Positions 35,045 to 42,545 of a stretch of 64,000 nucleotides of DNA are shown here, one piece after another. The DNA comes from Rudanella paleaurantiibacter (GTDB taxonomy: Bacteria > Bacteroidota > Bacteroidia > Cytophagales > Spirosomataceae). The stretch is taken from positions 186,001-250,000 of the forward strand of contig NZ_WELI01000003.1 in the NCBI RefSeq assembly GCF_009184635.1, read 5' to 3'. A program made the position numbers and the translations under genes. Within the stretch, counting starts at the first letter, position 1. Each line of letters begins with the position of its first letter. Below the pieces are notes generated by a model. The model did not search any database and was not told the origin of the DNA. It worked only from the letters and a program-made list of their open reading frames with translations.

Positions 35045-35548
35045 TTAAGCTGCACCACCCGCCATCATGGTCATGTACAGATTGGCCCCGTAGCCGCAGA
35101 TGATTAGCAACAATGCCCGATCAAACGACGAAACGGCGTCCTGCGCAAAGTGAACGTCGTAATTGTAGTTCATCTTTTGCCATTTAAACGTCGGGCGGAG
35201 TTCCAGGATCGGGGTTTCCTGCTCATTTTCAAGTACGAAATGGGAATTCCAAAAGCCCTTCATGCGGAGTCGGACCGTTTGGGTAGCGCCCGTTTCTCCG
35301 GTCAGTTTGATAATGATATGCCCTTTCCAGTTGAAGGTGATGTCGCCCCGATCTACCCCATCGACGAATACATCGAAGTTCGAGCTCCAGATATTCCGCG
35401 ATTTGATGACCACCGACCGGCTATCTACCGTAGCCGAAGCCGTGCTGGAAAACCAGCTTTCGTAAGCTACCGTCGACACGATTTTTCCTTCCGCGTCGGT
35501 CACTGTAAAGTCGCCCCGGCCTGAGTTTGAAGTAAGCTGAAAGTTCAT
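35045..35548 (-). CDS. Hypothetical protein, LURP-one/tubby-like fold suspected
   Basis: A 167-residue protein from ATG 35548; a TTG at 35590 is less likely. The sequence alternates short beta strands: FTVTDAEGKIVSTVAYESWF, a repeated VxxGVDRGDITFNWKG, then GFWNSHFVLENEQETPI. This is the pattern of a LURP-one-related/tubby C-terminal-like beta-barrel. The C-terminus is hydrophobic and would fit the barrel's central helix (FDRALLLIICGYGANLYMTM). Function unknown; assignment is by pattern only. Confidence 0.55.
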   Translation of the reverse strand: MNFQLTSNSGRGDFTVTDAEGKIVSTVAYESWFSSTASATVDSRSVVIKSRNIWSSNFDVFVDGVDRGDITFNWKGHIIIKLTGETGATQTVRLRMKGFWNSHFVLENEQETPILELRPTFKWQKMNYNYDVHFAQDAVSSFDRALLLIICGYGANLYMTMMAGGAA

Positions 35549-35677
35549 ACGTAAGGTGTTTTGAAAATCTGTTTTCAACTGCTTGTCCAATCGGTCAGGC
35601 CCCGGTTAAGGAAGCCGACCGATTGCCGGTAAGTTGCACAAAAAGGGCGAATATTTCTTGATTGGGTTTCAGGCCCC

Positions 35678-37636
35678 TCACCGTAGCCGATACACGCGGC
35701 AGTTTTCTTCTTCAAAGGTGAGGTAACCCGCCGGCATACCGGGGATTGATTCGGGCGGGGGGGCTGTCATACCGGCCACAAAGGCGTAGGCAGGTGCGTC
35801 GGCATGGGTCCAGGCGATGTAATCGGCGCGGCCCGGCTCCAGAATCCAGCGCACGGCCTTGCCGCCAATCTCGCTCCAGATTTGCTCGGCAAACAAACGA
35901 ATCCGGCTGATGGCCTCAAACTGCTCTATATTATCGCCCCACTGATACGGGCCGTGCGTCACCTTGTCTACCTCGCCATCGTCGTTGATCTGGAACACAT
36001 ACAACTTGGTGTATTCCTCATTGGCTCCGCGCTCCTGATGCAGGTTACGCACCTCAAACCCGAGCGATACGTAACTGGGCATATCGGTCAGAAACAAGGC
36101 CACAAAGTACCGAAACAGGTTGCCCGTGCGGTAAAACTCATCGAAACGGGGGTCGTCTTTGTCGGCCGTCATGACCGTAAAGTTGGGCGCAAACCGCCGG
36201 GTACGGAGCCACTCGTCGTAATCACTGAACCGTTTCTGGAACAGCACCGAGCCCACCACGCACGATTGCAGGTCGCCCAGGGTCGAGTCGGCGTCGATAG
36301 CTTCGAGGTGGTCGGGTTCGCTGCCGTAAGCCATCGTATTGGGCGGAGCCAGAAACGTCTCGGCAAAAAAACCGAAATGCGGCACACCCTGCTTCTGAAC
36401 ATGGTGCTTCACGGCACGCAAAGGATCGTAGTAGGCATCGGGGTCGGCGGGCACGCCCGTCGGGCGGAGTTGCACATGGGCCATGTCGCCCCGCATAAAA
36501 TCGAAATTGTACGCCCGCTGACAGCTCAGGTATCGGTCGCAGAGGTAATTCCAGGCGGGTAGGTTGGGCCGTTCAAAGTCGAGTTCCCAGTCGCGGTTGT
36601 CGTCTTTGCTGTAGTGAAACTTGTAACGGGCCAACGGACCAAACACCCGCGACATGGGCTCAGGCCGGTTAAACGCGTACTGATACCAGATTTGGCCGTA
36701 CTCATCGGTCACAAAATCGTTGGGCACAATATGCAGCCCCCGGTACGGCGGAGCCATAGTCATGGGCAGCGTTTCGTAGCCCTGTGCCGTGAGGTGGCTG
36801 ATGAGTTTGAGCCGCCGGATAAGCCGCCCCGTGTAGTCGCCGGGCGGGCCAAACAGAATCGAATGGCGTTGCTCGTCGGTGAGCAGCGGGATATTATGGG
36901 CGAAGAAAACCTCTTTGGTAAACGAAAGCGGGGTGCCGTCGGCGGCTCCTTTAAGTTTCAGAAACTGCCAGATTACCTCTTCAACCTGCCGGTACACGCC
37001 CTCGGTATGGTTAATGAGCCGGTAGCCTTCGCGGTGTACCCATTCAAACAGGTTGGGGTGCACCAGAGCCATTTCGGAGAAGCGGTCGGTGTGCGGAATT
37101 ACATCCATGCCAACGGTTCGGCCCAGAGCATGAATCAGGTTGACAGTCACTTTGAGCTGTTTCTCGACGGTATCGAGGGCGGGCACAAACCGGGCCAGAT
37201 CGACGCTAAAAAACTCAGGGTTGATTTGCCAGCTTACCATGCCGTACAAACTGCCCACCACGCCCGGCTCCCAAATAGGCAAGAGGTGAATACTGTCGTG
37301 GCAGGCCGGCAGAGTAAGCACGTAGTTGATCACGTTCCAGAACGAACCCACCGTCCGCACGTTTACGCCCACCATATTGGCTTTTTTGAGCCAGGTTCCA
37401 TCGGGCTCGCTAATGGCGGGGCTCGGGATGGTTTCGCCCGGATCGAGCGCCCGGCGCAGAACGTCGTTGCCTAAACGTTTGTGCAGAACATCCAGTGTTT
37501 GATACACCGAGAAACGAACCGCCGTTTGCGGCAGCAGTTTGGGCACAAACGACTGCTGCCCGGCCTGGAACCGGTCGAGATAGGTGGCAAAATGTTGTTG
37601 CCAGTCGGCTTGAAAATCGGCTACAGAGGTTGGCAT
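35678..37636 (-). CDS. Alpha-amylase-like (GH13-type barrel) protein
   Basis: A 652-residue protein from ATG 37636. The frame stays open for 459 bases further upstream, but only as a shadow of the divergent thioesterase gene. It has GH13-like features: SIHLLPIWEPGVVGSLYG, MDVIPHTDRF, FDFMRGDMAHVQL (candidate nucleophile Asp), FGFFAETFLAP (candidate acid/base Glu) and a C-terminal beta domain (AGYLTFEEENCRVYRL). No signal peptide is visible, so it is probably cytoplasmic. Substrate is unknown. Another clan GH-H-like family is possible. Confidence 0.7.
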   Translation of the reverse strand: MPTSVADFQADWQQHFATYLDRFQAGQQSFVPKLLPQTAVRFSVYQTLDVLHKRLGNDVLRRALDPGETIPSPAISEPDGTWLKKANMVGVNVRTVGSFWNVINYVLTLPACHDSIHLLPIWEPGVVGSLYGMVSWQINPEFFSVDLARFVPALDTVEKQLKVTVNLIHALGRTVGMDVIPHTDRFSEMALVHPNLFEWVHREGYRLINHTEGVYRQVEEVIWQFLKLKGAADGTPLSFTKEVFFAHNIPLLTDEQRHSILFGPPGDYTGRLIRRLKLISHLTAQGYETLPMTMAPPYRGLHIVPNDFVTDEYGQIWYQYAFNRPEPMSRVFGPLARYKFHYSKDDNRDWELDFERPNLPAWNYLCDRYLSCQRAYNFDFMRGDMAHVQLRPTGVPADPDAYYDPLRAVKHHVQKQGVPHFGFFAETFLAPPNTMAYGSEPDHLEAIDADSTLGDLQSCVVGSVLFQKRFSDYDEWLRTRRFAPNFTVMTADKDDPRFDEFYRTGNLFRYFVALFLTDMPSYVSLGFEVRNLHQERGANEEYTKLYVFQINDDGEVDKVTHGPYQWGDNIEQFEAISRIRLFAEQIWSEIGGKAVRWILEPGRADYIAWTHADAPAYAFVAGMTAPPPESIPGMPAGYLTFEEENCRVYRLR

Positions 37637-37641
37637 AGAGA

Positions 37642-37649
37642 CAAAGATA
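37642..37649 (-). promoter_or_regulatory. Minus-strand -7 element TATCTTTG
   Basis: CAAAGATA on the plus strand reads TATCTTTG on the minus strand. It is 5 bases before the amylase-like ATG, so the mRNA would be essentially leaderless. It pairs with the plus-strand element at 37662-37669. Confidence 0.55.
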
Positions 37650-37661
37650 AACAGCAAGGCG

Positions 37662-37669
37662 TATCTTTG
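37662..37669 (+). promoter_or_regulatory. Plus-strand -7 element TATCTTTG
   Basis: An exact consensus, 24 bases before the thioesterase ATG at 37694. It lies back to back with the minus-strand element 13 bases away. Confidence 0.55.
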
Positions 37670-37693
37670 ACGGCACCGCTGACCGAATTTACC

Positions 37694-38110
37694 ATGCCTG
37701 ACGAATTTCGCTTTCACCACCCGATTCGGGTGCGCTGGTCTGAGGTTGACCCCTATCAGGTTGTTTTCAATGGGCATTACCTCAATTATTTCGACGTGGC
37801 CATCACCGAGTATTTCCGTAACCTGGGGATGCGTTTCACCGACCCGGCTACCATTGGCGGGGCCTTTTACGTTCGTAAGGCTACGCTGGAATACCACGCA
37901 CCGGCTTTTTTCGATGATGAGCTGCGCATAGGCGTCCGGGTGAGCCGGATCGGCAACAGCAGCCTTCCGTTTACCCTGACCATCAGCCGGGCGGGGCAAA
38001 CGCTGGTCACGGGCGAGCTTGTCTACGTAAACACCGACCCGGCTACGCGCCAGCCCGCACCCGTTCCCGAAACCGTTCGGCAGGCTATTGGGCAATTTGA
38101 GGAGTTTTAG
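37694..38110 (+). CDS. Acyl-CoA thioesterase, 4-hydroxybenzoyl-CoA type hotdog fold
   Basis: A 138-residue protein from ATG 37694. The opening HHPIRVRWSEVDPYQVVFNG has the catalytic Asp in the SEVDPYQVVF motif, typical of YbgC/4HBT thioesterases. HYLNYFDVAITEYFRNLGM is the central helix, and ATLEYHAPAFFDDELRIGV follows. The size is right for a single hotdog domain. It would hydrolyse a small acyl-CoA in the cytoplasm. Substrate unknown. Confidence 0.9.
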   Translation: MPDEFRFHHPIRVRWSEVDPYQVVFNGHYLNYFDVAITEYFRNLGMRFTDPATIGGAFYVRKATLEYHAPAFFDDELRIGVRVSRIGNSSLPFTLTISRAGQTLVTGELVYVNTDPATRQPAPVPETVRQAIGQFEEF

Positions 38111-38130
38111 GACCGAGTTGACTCTACATA

Positions 38131-38169
38131 TAATGAGTGAATGAGCGATTGAGTGAATGAGTGATTGAA
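38131..38169. repeat. GAGTGAATGAGCG family repeat, site 2
   Basis: TAATGAGTGAATGAGCGATT and following bases repeat the same 14-base unit as site 1. It is followed by the short palindrome TACGGAGTCACTCCGTA (38170-38186). Confidence 0.75.
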
Positions 38170-38208
38170 TACGGAGTCACTCCGTACTGACCAATCCACT
38201 AAAAACTA

Positions 38209-38242
38209 AAAACCGTCAACTATAAACTGAAAACCGTCAACT
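38209..38242. repeat. Direct repeat AAAACCGTCAACT, period 21
   Basis: AAAACCGTCAACT is present at 38209-38221 and 38230-38242, separated by 8 bases. A related TATAAACTGAAAAC text fills the leader of the PI-PLC-like gene. Confidence 0.6.
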
Positions 38243-38267
38243 GAAAACTTTAAACCCTAATCCGTTC

Positions 38268-39035
38268 ATGAAGACTCTCCTTTTCTGGTGTCTGCTGTTG
38301 TGCATTTCGCCCACGGTATGGGCCCAGCGGTCGGGTTCCGTTAAAATCCACGCCCATAACGACTACGAAAAACCTGTTCCGCTCATGACGGCCCTCGAAA
38401 ACCGGGCCGACTTTATTGAGGCTGACATCTGGCTCATGGATGGAAAGCTGATGGTGGCCCACGACCGAAAAGATATAAACCCAGCCCGCACGCTCGACTC
38501 GCTCTACCTCAACCCGATTGTGCGGCTGTTTGCCCAGAACGGGGGTCGTATCAGCACCGACCGAACGTACCGGCCCGCGCTGGTGATTGACCTGAAAGAC
38601 AAGTTCGATGATATTTGGCCGGTGCTACAGGCGCGGCTGGCGCAAAACATCGACATTTTCAACCCCTTCTCAAACCCCAACGGGATTCAGGTGATTATCA
38701 GCGGTAGCCGCCCCAAGGTGGAGCGCATGGTCGATTATCCCCTATTTGTGCAGTTCGACGGCCGACCAACCGAGATTTACGACGATGAAACCGTCCGGCG
38801 GGTGGCGCTTATCAGCGATAGTTTCTATAATTACTCGCGCTGGGACGGTAACGGCGACCTGCCCGATGCAGACCGTGAAAAGCTGAAACGCATAATTCGG
38901 CGGGCGCACGACCAAAACAAAATGATCCGGTTCTGGGCCACGCCCGATAACCCCAACGCCTGGAAACAACTCCGCAAACTGGGCGTTAACGTTCTCAATA
39001 CCGACAAAGTGGCCGAGTGCCGCAAATCGCTGTAA
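38268..39035 (+). CDS. Secreted PI-PLC-like phosphodiesterase domain protein
   Basis: A 255-residue protein with a signal peptide (MKTLLFWCLLLCISPTVWA). The mature N-terminus KIHAHNDYEKPVPLMTALEN, then FIEADIWLMDGKLMVAHDRK, fits the PI-PLC/GDPD-like TIM barrel of the AIM6 type, with HAHND and EADI carrying metal or catalytic residues. The C-terminal FWATPDNPNAWKQLRKLGVN and VLNTDKV end the barrel. It is probably periplasmic; substrate unknown. Confidence 0.8.
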   Translation: MKTLLFWCLLLCISPTVWAQRSGSVKIHAHNDYEKPVPLMTALENRADFIEADIWLMDGKLMVAHDRKDINPARTLDSLYLNPIVRLFAQNGGRISTDRTYRPALVIDLKDKFDDIWPVLQARLAQNIDIFNPFSNPNGIQVIISGSRPKVERMVDYPLFVQFDGRPTEIYDDETVRRVALISDSFYNYSRWDGNGDLPDADREKLKRIIRRAHDQNKMIRFWATPDNPNAWKQLRKLGVNVLNTDKVAECRKSL

Positions 39036-39044
39036 CCAGACGCT

Positions 39045-39578
39045 ATGACTGCTCCCATTCGAATTGGCATTATTAATGTATCGGACCGCGCCAGCGCCGG
39101 TGTCTACGAAGACATTCCAGGCAAAGCCGTGGTCGACTTGCTCAACAAATACCTCACCTGCGCCTGGGAACCGGTTTACCGGGTTATCCCCGACGAGCAG
39201 GATCAGCTTTCGGCCGCGTTTATCGAGATGGCCGATGTGCAGGCGTGCTGCCTGATTGTAACTACCGGTGGTACCGGCCCGGCCCCCCGTGACGTAACGC
39301 CCGAAGCCACCGAAGCCGTTTGCCAGAAAATGTTACCCGGATTCGGTGAGCTGATGCGCCAGGAAAGCCTCAAATACGTCCCGACGGCCATTTTGTCGCG
39401 CCAAACGGCGGGCATTCGGGGCAAAACCCTGTTACTCAACCTGCCCGGTCGGCCCCGAGCCATCGAGCAGTGCCTGTCGGTGGTATTTCCGGCTATCCCT
39501 TACTGCATCGACCTGATTGGCGGCCCCTACCTCACCACCGACGAAACGGTGATGCCTGTTTTCCGGCCGAAGAGTTAA
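39045..39578 (+). CDS. mogA: Molybdopterin adenylyltransferase
   Basis: A 177-residue protein, right for MogA/MoaB. IGIINVSDRASAGVYEDIPG starts the family, and LIVTTGGTGPAPRDVTPEAT is the diagnostic molybdopterin-binding motif. LLLNLPGRPRAIEQCL follows. The enzyme adenylylates molybdopterin before metal insertion. It starts 9 bases after the PI-PLC-like gene and could share its transcript. No other Mo-cofactor genes are in the window. Confidence 0.9.
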   Translation: MTAPIRIGIINVSDRASAGVYEDIPGKAVVDLLNKYLTCAWEPVYRVIPDEQDQLSAAFIEMADVQACCLIVTTGGTGPAPRDVTPEATEAVCQKMLPGFGELMRQESLKYVPTAILSRQTAGIRGKTLLLNLPGRPRAIEQCLSVVFPAIPYCIDLIGGPYLTTDETVMPVFRPKS

Positions 39579-39579
39579 A

Positions 39580-39614
39580 CCACCCCCTAGCCCCCTCCTG
39601 AAAACAGGAGGGGG
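39580..39614. repeat. Palindromic intergenic repeat, family A copy 4
   Basis: CCACCCCCTAGCCCCCTCCT, then GAAAACAGGAGGGGG. It has the same palindrome and C-rich tail as copies 1-3, just after the mogA stop. Confidence 0.8.
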
Positions 39615-39698
39615 AACAAAAACGCCTACTAGGCTTACCCAGAAGCAAGAAGGGCTTATGAAATAGTTGCTGACGCTTGGGCAGATGAATTGCGCTCC

Positions 39699-39721
39699 AC
39701 ATTATCCATAACTCACGTTAA
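39699..39721. repeat. Single copy of the TTAACGTGAGTTAT element end
   Basis: CATTATCCATAACTCACGTT AA (39699-39721) is the reverse complement of the left end of the element at 30838-31005. The partner end is absent or decayed. Confidence 0.6.
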
Positions 39722-39756
39722 AAGTTACCTACAATCTCTTTGAATGTCTGGTAAAT

Positions 39757-39795
39757 CGCCCCCTACTTAGTTCAAGGAGGGAGTCAGGGGGCGGT
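39757..39795. repeat. Palindromic intergenic repeat, family A copy 5 (divergent)
   Basis: CGCCCCCTACTTAGTTCAAG continues into GAGGGAGTCAGGGGGCGG. It has complementary ends and the same central TTCAAGGAGG theme, in the opposite orientation and more diverged than the other copies. Confidence 0.6.
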
Positions 39796-39800
39796 AAAAA

Positions 39801-39829
39801 AAAAGGGCCGTCCTCTTCGGGCGGCCCTT
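39801..39829 (-). terminator. Minus-strand intrinsic terminator
   Basis: AAGGGCCG pairs with CGGCCCTT. On the minus strand the stem is followed by TTTTTTTTTAC. It ends the small lipoprotein gene 20 bases downstream of its stop at 39849. Confidence 0.85.
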
Positions 39830-39848
39830 CTCTATTCAGGGGTGACTA

Positions 39849-40082
39849 TTAATTGTTCCGGGCGTCTTTCGCGGCCGAGTCGTACTCTGCTTTGGCCGAG
39901 TCCAGCTCCTGCCGTTCTTCTCTGATGTCGCTGGTATCACCTTCAGCTCTGGCTTCGTTCAGGTCTTCCTGCTCGTCCCGAACCTCCTCGGCTTTGTTTT
40001 CTGTTTTCGAATCACAGGCCACCTGCGTAGTCACCATCAATGCTGCAAGAGCCAGTGCGCTCATCCACTGTTTAGTTTTCAT
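39849..40082 (-). CDS. Small lipoprotein, charged coiled-coil
   Basis: A 77-residue protein. The lipoprotein signal (MKTKQWMSALALAALMVTTQ, then VAC with Cys 23) is clear. The mature part is a highly charged helix (EEVRDEQEDLNEARAEGDTS and EERQELDSAKAEYDSAAK). It resembles Lpp-like or YtxH-like small charged lipoproteins in organisation only. Function is unknown. Confidence 0.7.
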   Translation of the reverse strand: MKTKQWMSALALAALMVTTQVACDSKTENKAEEVRDEQEDLNEARAEGDTSDIREERQELDSAKAEYDSAAKDARNN

Positions 40083-40186
40083 CTTTCAGTTCGTTTCGTA
40101 AAAGCGGACAATCCGCTGTTTGTACGATTAGTCGAACTACTTTCCCGGCTGTAAGGGCCGAAAAGCTGAGCGAACGGCCCTATACG

Positions 40187-41239
40187 TCAACGCTTGACCC
40201 ACCAGATTAGTAGGCCCGTTACACTTACCACGGCCGTCGCCAATGCCATCACAATCCACAAAATCTGCGTTACCGGACCACCAAACCGGCCGAAGTGCAG
40301 TTCTTCGAAAACGTGTTCCAGTTTGTATTCGGCATCGGCTTCCTCGGCCCGAAACACCTTGTGCTGAACGCCAGTGAGGGCATCAAACTCCACGGCGGCC
40401 GTAAACCGACCCAGCATCCGGTTGCTCTCGGGCGTATTGCCACGCACCACAAGCGGGCGGTCGGGCGCTTCGGGGAACGCGATGAGGTCGGGAGTTAGTT
40501 GCGGGATGGCCTGTTGGCTGCGCGTCAGGTACGTATCTACTGCAGTGATGGTTGGGGGGGTAACTTCGGTTTTGGGACGCTGCGGCCCGTTGCCAAATGA
40601 CCGCTCCAGATGTTCCCAGTGAAAAAACACCCCCGTAGCTCCCATCCAGGTCATAAACAACATAGCCACCACGCCGAGGTACTTGTGCAGGTCGGCGTAC
40701 ACGATCCGGCGCGATTTCTTCCAGCGCACCCCCATCGAAAATACACTCAGCAACGATTTGCGGTAGTACCAGGCGCCCGTCAGCACCGAACCAAGCAGAC
40801 ACAGGCCCACCAAACCCATAATGTAGCCGCCGTAAGGCTCCCACAGCAGGCTTTCATGGAGTTCGCGCATCTGGCGCACAAACGCTTTTTCGCGCTCACG
40901 GGTGCCCGTCACCGCACCTGTGTACGGGTTCACGTACACCCAGATTCGCTCCCCTTTTTCTTTCAGCTCGACGCGGGTAGCGCGGTCGGATTCGCCTGCG
41001 TACAGGCGCATGTTGAGTAATGTAGCCGTAGGGAATTGACGCCGGGCCGAAGCCAGCAGGGCATCGGCCGGTTGACGAGACGCAGCAGGTTCCACCGTGA
41101 CGACACCGGGGTTAAGCCACGCATCTACCTGACTGTCGAGCACCAGTATTGAGCCCGTGAGGGTAAGCATCAGAATAAATAAACCGGCGGTAAGTCCCAG
41201 AACCCGGTGAATACGGAAAACAAGTTTATCAGTGAGCAT
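40187..41239 (-). CDS. PepSY-associated transmembrane helix domain protein
   Basis: A 350-residue membrane protein with at least four transmembrane helices: near 14-34 (GLTAGLFILMLTLTGSILVL), about 140-160 (GLVGLCLLGSVLTGAWYYRK), about 190-210 and 325-346. The periplasmic loops hold PepSY-like segments (RVELKEKGERIWVYVNPYTG, GRFTAAVEFDALTG). LHKYLGVVAMLFMTWMGATG is typical of the FecR/TonB-linked iron-reductase-like group. The family is often next to siderophore receptors, but none is adjacent here. Confidence 0.88.
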   Translation of the reverse strand: MLTDKLVFRIHRVLGLTAGLFILMLTLTGSILVLDSQVDAWLNPGVVTVEPAASRQPADALLASARRQFPTATLLNMRLYAGESDRATRVELKEKGERIWVYVNPYTGAVTGTREREKAFVRQMRELHESLLWEPYGGYIMGLVGLCLLGSVLTGAWYYRKSLLSVFSMGVRWKKSRRIVYADLHKYLGVVAMLFMTWMGATGVFFHWEHLERSFGNGPQRPKTEVTPPTITAVDTYLTRSQQAIPQLTPDLIAFPEAPDRPLVVRGNTPESNRMLGRFTAAVEFDALTGVQHKVFRAEEADAEYKLEHVFEELHFGRFGGPVTQILWIVMALATAVVSVTGLLIWWVKR

Positions 41240-41457
41240 GAGGATGTAAGGAATTGGAAGGCCAATATAAGCGAAAGACCCTGACGAGGCATTAGCGAAT
41301 TTTAATTCCTGTTACCCTGTAAACTAAGACGCCTTTTAGTATTTTCCGACCAAATTTTAGACGCGACCCACCGGGCGTCGGGCGTCTTGTTTGCGAAACA
41401 ACTGATACACTGTTTAGAAACAACCACGTTCGCCCAACCCGGTATTGCCCCTGTACA

Positions 41458-42411
41458 ATGAAACGTTCTCCCCTTTTCTGGTCGGCCCTGACCGCTGCCT
41501 TACTCTCCGGCGGACTCATGAGCTGCAATTCGACGGGTAAGCCAGCCGATGCGACCGCCACCGAAACCACCACAAGCCCAGCTGAAGCGGGCACTGCTAC
41601 GGCCAACACCGTTGCTACCGACGGCACCGCGATAGACACCACAGCCGCGGCCGGTGCAGGCGACCCAACGGCGATTCCGGCAGGCAAAATAGCCGATGCC
41701 GCAACCATTATTGGCCGCAAACAGGTGCCGGTACTGTGCTATCACCAGATTCGCGATTGGAAAGGCACCGACTCGAAAACAGCCAAAGATTACATTGTAC
41801 CTCTGGCTACGTTTGAACAGCACATGAAAATGCTTGCCGACAGCGGGTATCATACCATTCTGCCCGACCAACTGTATGCTTACCTGACCACAGGGGCCAA
41901 ACTGCCCGAAAAACCAGTGATGCTCACCTTCGACGATGGCGACCTGACACAGTACACCAACGCTCTGCCAGTTCTGAACAAATACGGTTTCAAAGGGTCA
42001 TTCTACATCATGACCGTGGCTATTGGTCGGCGGGGCAAGCAGCATTATATGGACAAAAGCCAGCTCAAGGACCTCTCCGACAAAGGCCACACCATTGGTG
42101 CCCACACCTGGGACCACCAGAACGTGAAAAAGCTAACCACGGCCGAGGACTGGAAAACGCAGCTGGAAGAACCCAAGGCGAAGCTCGAAGAAATCACAGG
42201 CAAGCCCGTTCGGCACTTTGCCTATCCGTTTGGACTGTGGAACGAGGCAGCCCTGCCCGAAGTTGAAAAACGTGGCTACCTGACGGCATACCAACTGGCG
42301 GAGAAGAAAATGAACCCAACTGACCCGCTCATGACCATCCGCCGGATTATTGCGGGCGGCTATTGGTCAGCCAAAACCCTCAACGGCAACATACGGGCAA
42401 GTTTTAGATAA
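41458..42411 (+). CDS. Polysaccharide deacetylase lipoprotein
   Basis: A 317-residue protein with a lipoprotein signal (LSGGLMSC, Cys about 22), followed by a low-complexity Ala/Thr linker (about 30-75). The NodB-like catalytic domain follows: VPVLCYHQIRDW, VMLTFDDGDLTQY (TFDDG, Asp base and metal ligand), and IGAHTWDHQN (HxxxH metal ligands). HFAYPFGLWN and LMTIRRIIAGG complete it. It is presumably surface- or periplasm-facing and deacetylates a glycan. It stands alone, followed by two hairpins. Confidence 0.9.
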   Translation: MKRSPLFWSALTAALLSGGLMSCNSTGKPADATATETTTSPAEAGTATANTVATDGTAIDTTAAAGAGDPTAIPAGKIADAATIIGRKQVPVLCYHQIRDWKGTDSKTAKDYIVPLATFEQHMKMLADSGYHTILPDQLYAYLTTGAKLPEKPVMLTFDDGDLTQYTNALPVLNKYGFKGSFYIMTVAIGRRGKQHYMDKSQLKDLSDKGHTIGAHTWDHQNVKKLTTAEDWKTQLEEPKAKLEEITGKPVRHFAYPFGLWNEAALPEVEKRGYLTAYQLAEKKMNPTDPLMTIRRIIAGGYWSAKTLNGNIRASFR

Positions 42412-42424
42412 GAATGCCCAAAAC

Positions 42425-42463
42425 AGCGATGACATCTTGTTTAGAAAGATGTCATCGCTTGTT
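42425..42463 (+). terminator. Hairpin with T-run after the deacetylase gene
   Basis: AGCGATGACATCTT (42425-42438) pairs perfectly with AAGATGTCATCGCT (42446-42459) around a 7-base loop and is followed by TGTTTTT. It lies 14 bases past the stop. Confidence 0.75.
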
Positions 42464-42484
42464 TTTGGATGCCTGTCTCGCTTT

Positions 42485-42523
42485 TTAGATATGTCATCTT
42501 GTTTAGAAAGATGACATATCTAA
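42485..42523. repeat. Second hairpin sharing the core of the adjacent terminator
   Basis: TTAGATATGTCATCTT pairs perfectly with AAGATGACATATCTAA. The central GTCATCTTGTTTAGAAAGAT matches the core of the hairpin at 42425-42459, so it looks like a diverged duplicate. It lies 23 bases past the stop of the minus-strand gene. Confidence 0.7.
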
Positions 42524-42545
42524 GAGACGAAACCACCCGATGCGC

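Noticed and set aside
37637-38095. Extension of the minus-strand amylase-like reading frame by 153 codons
   Set aside because: This part runs antisense to the acyl-CoA thioesterase gene, which has clear family motifs. A good ATG at 37636 with a promoter element directly upstream explains the real start.
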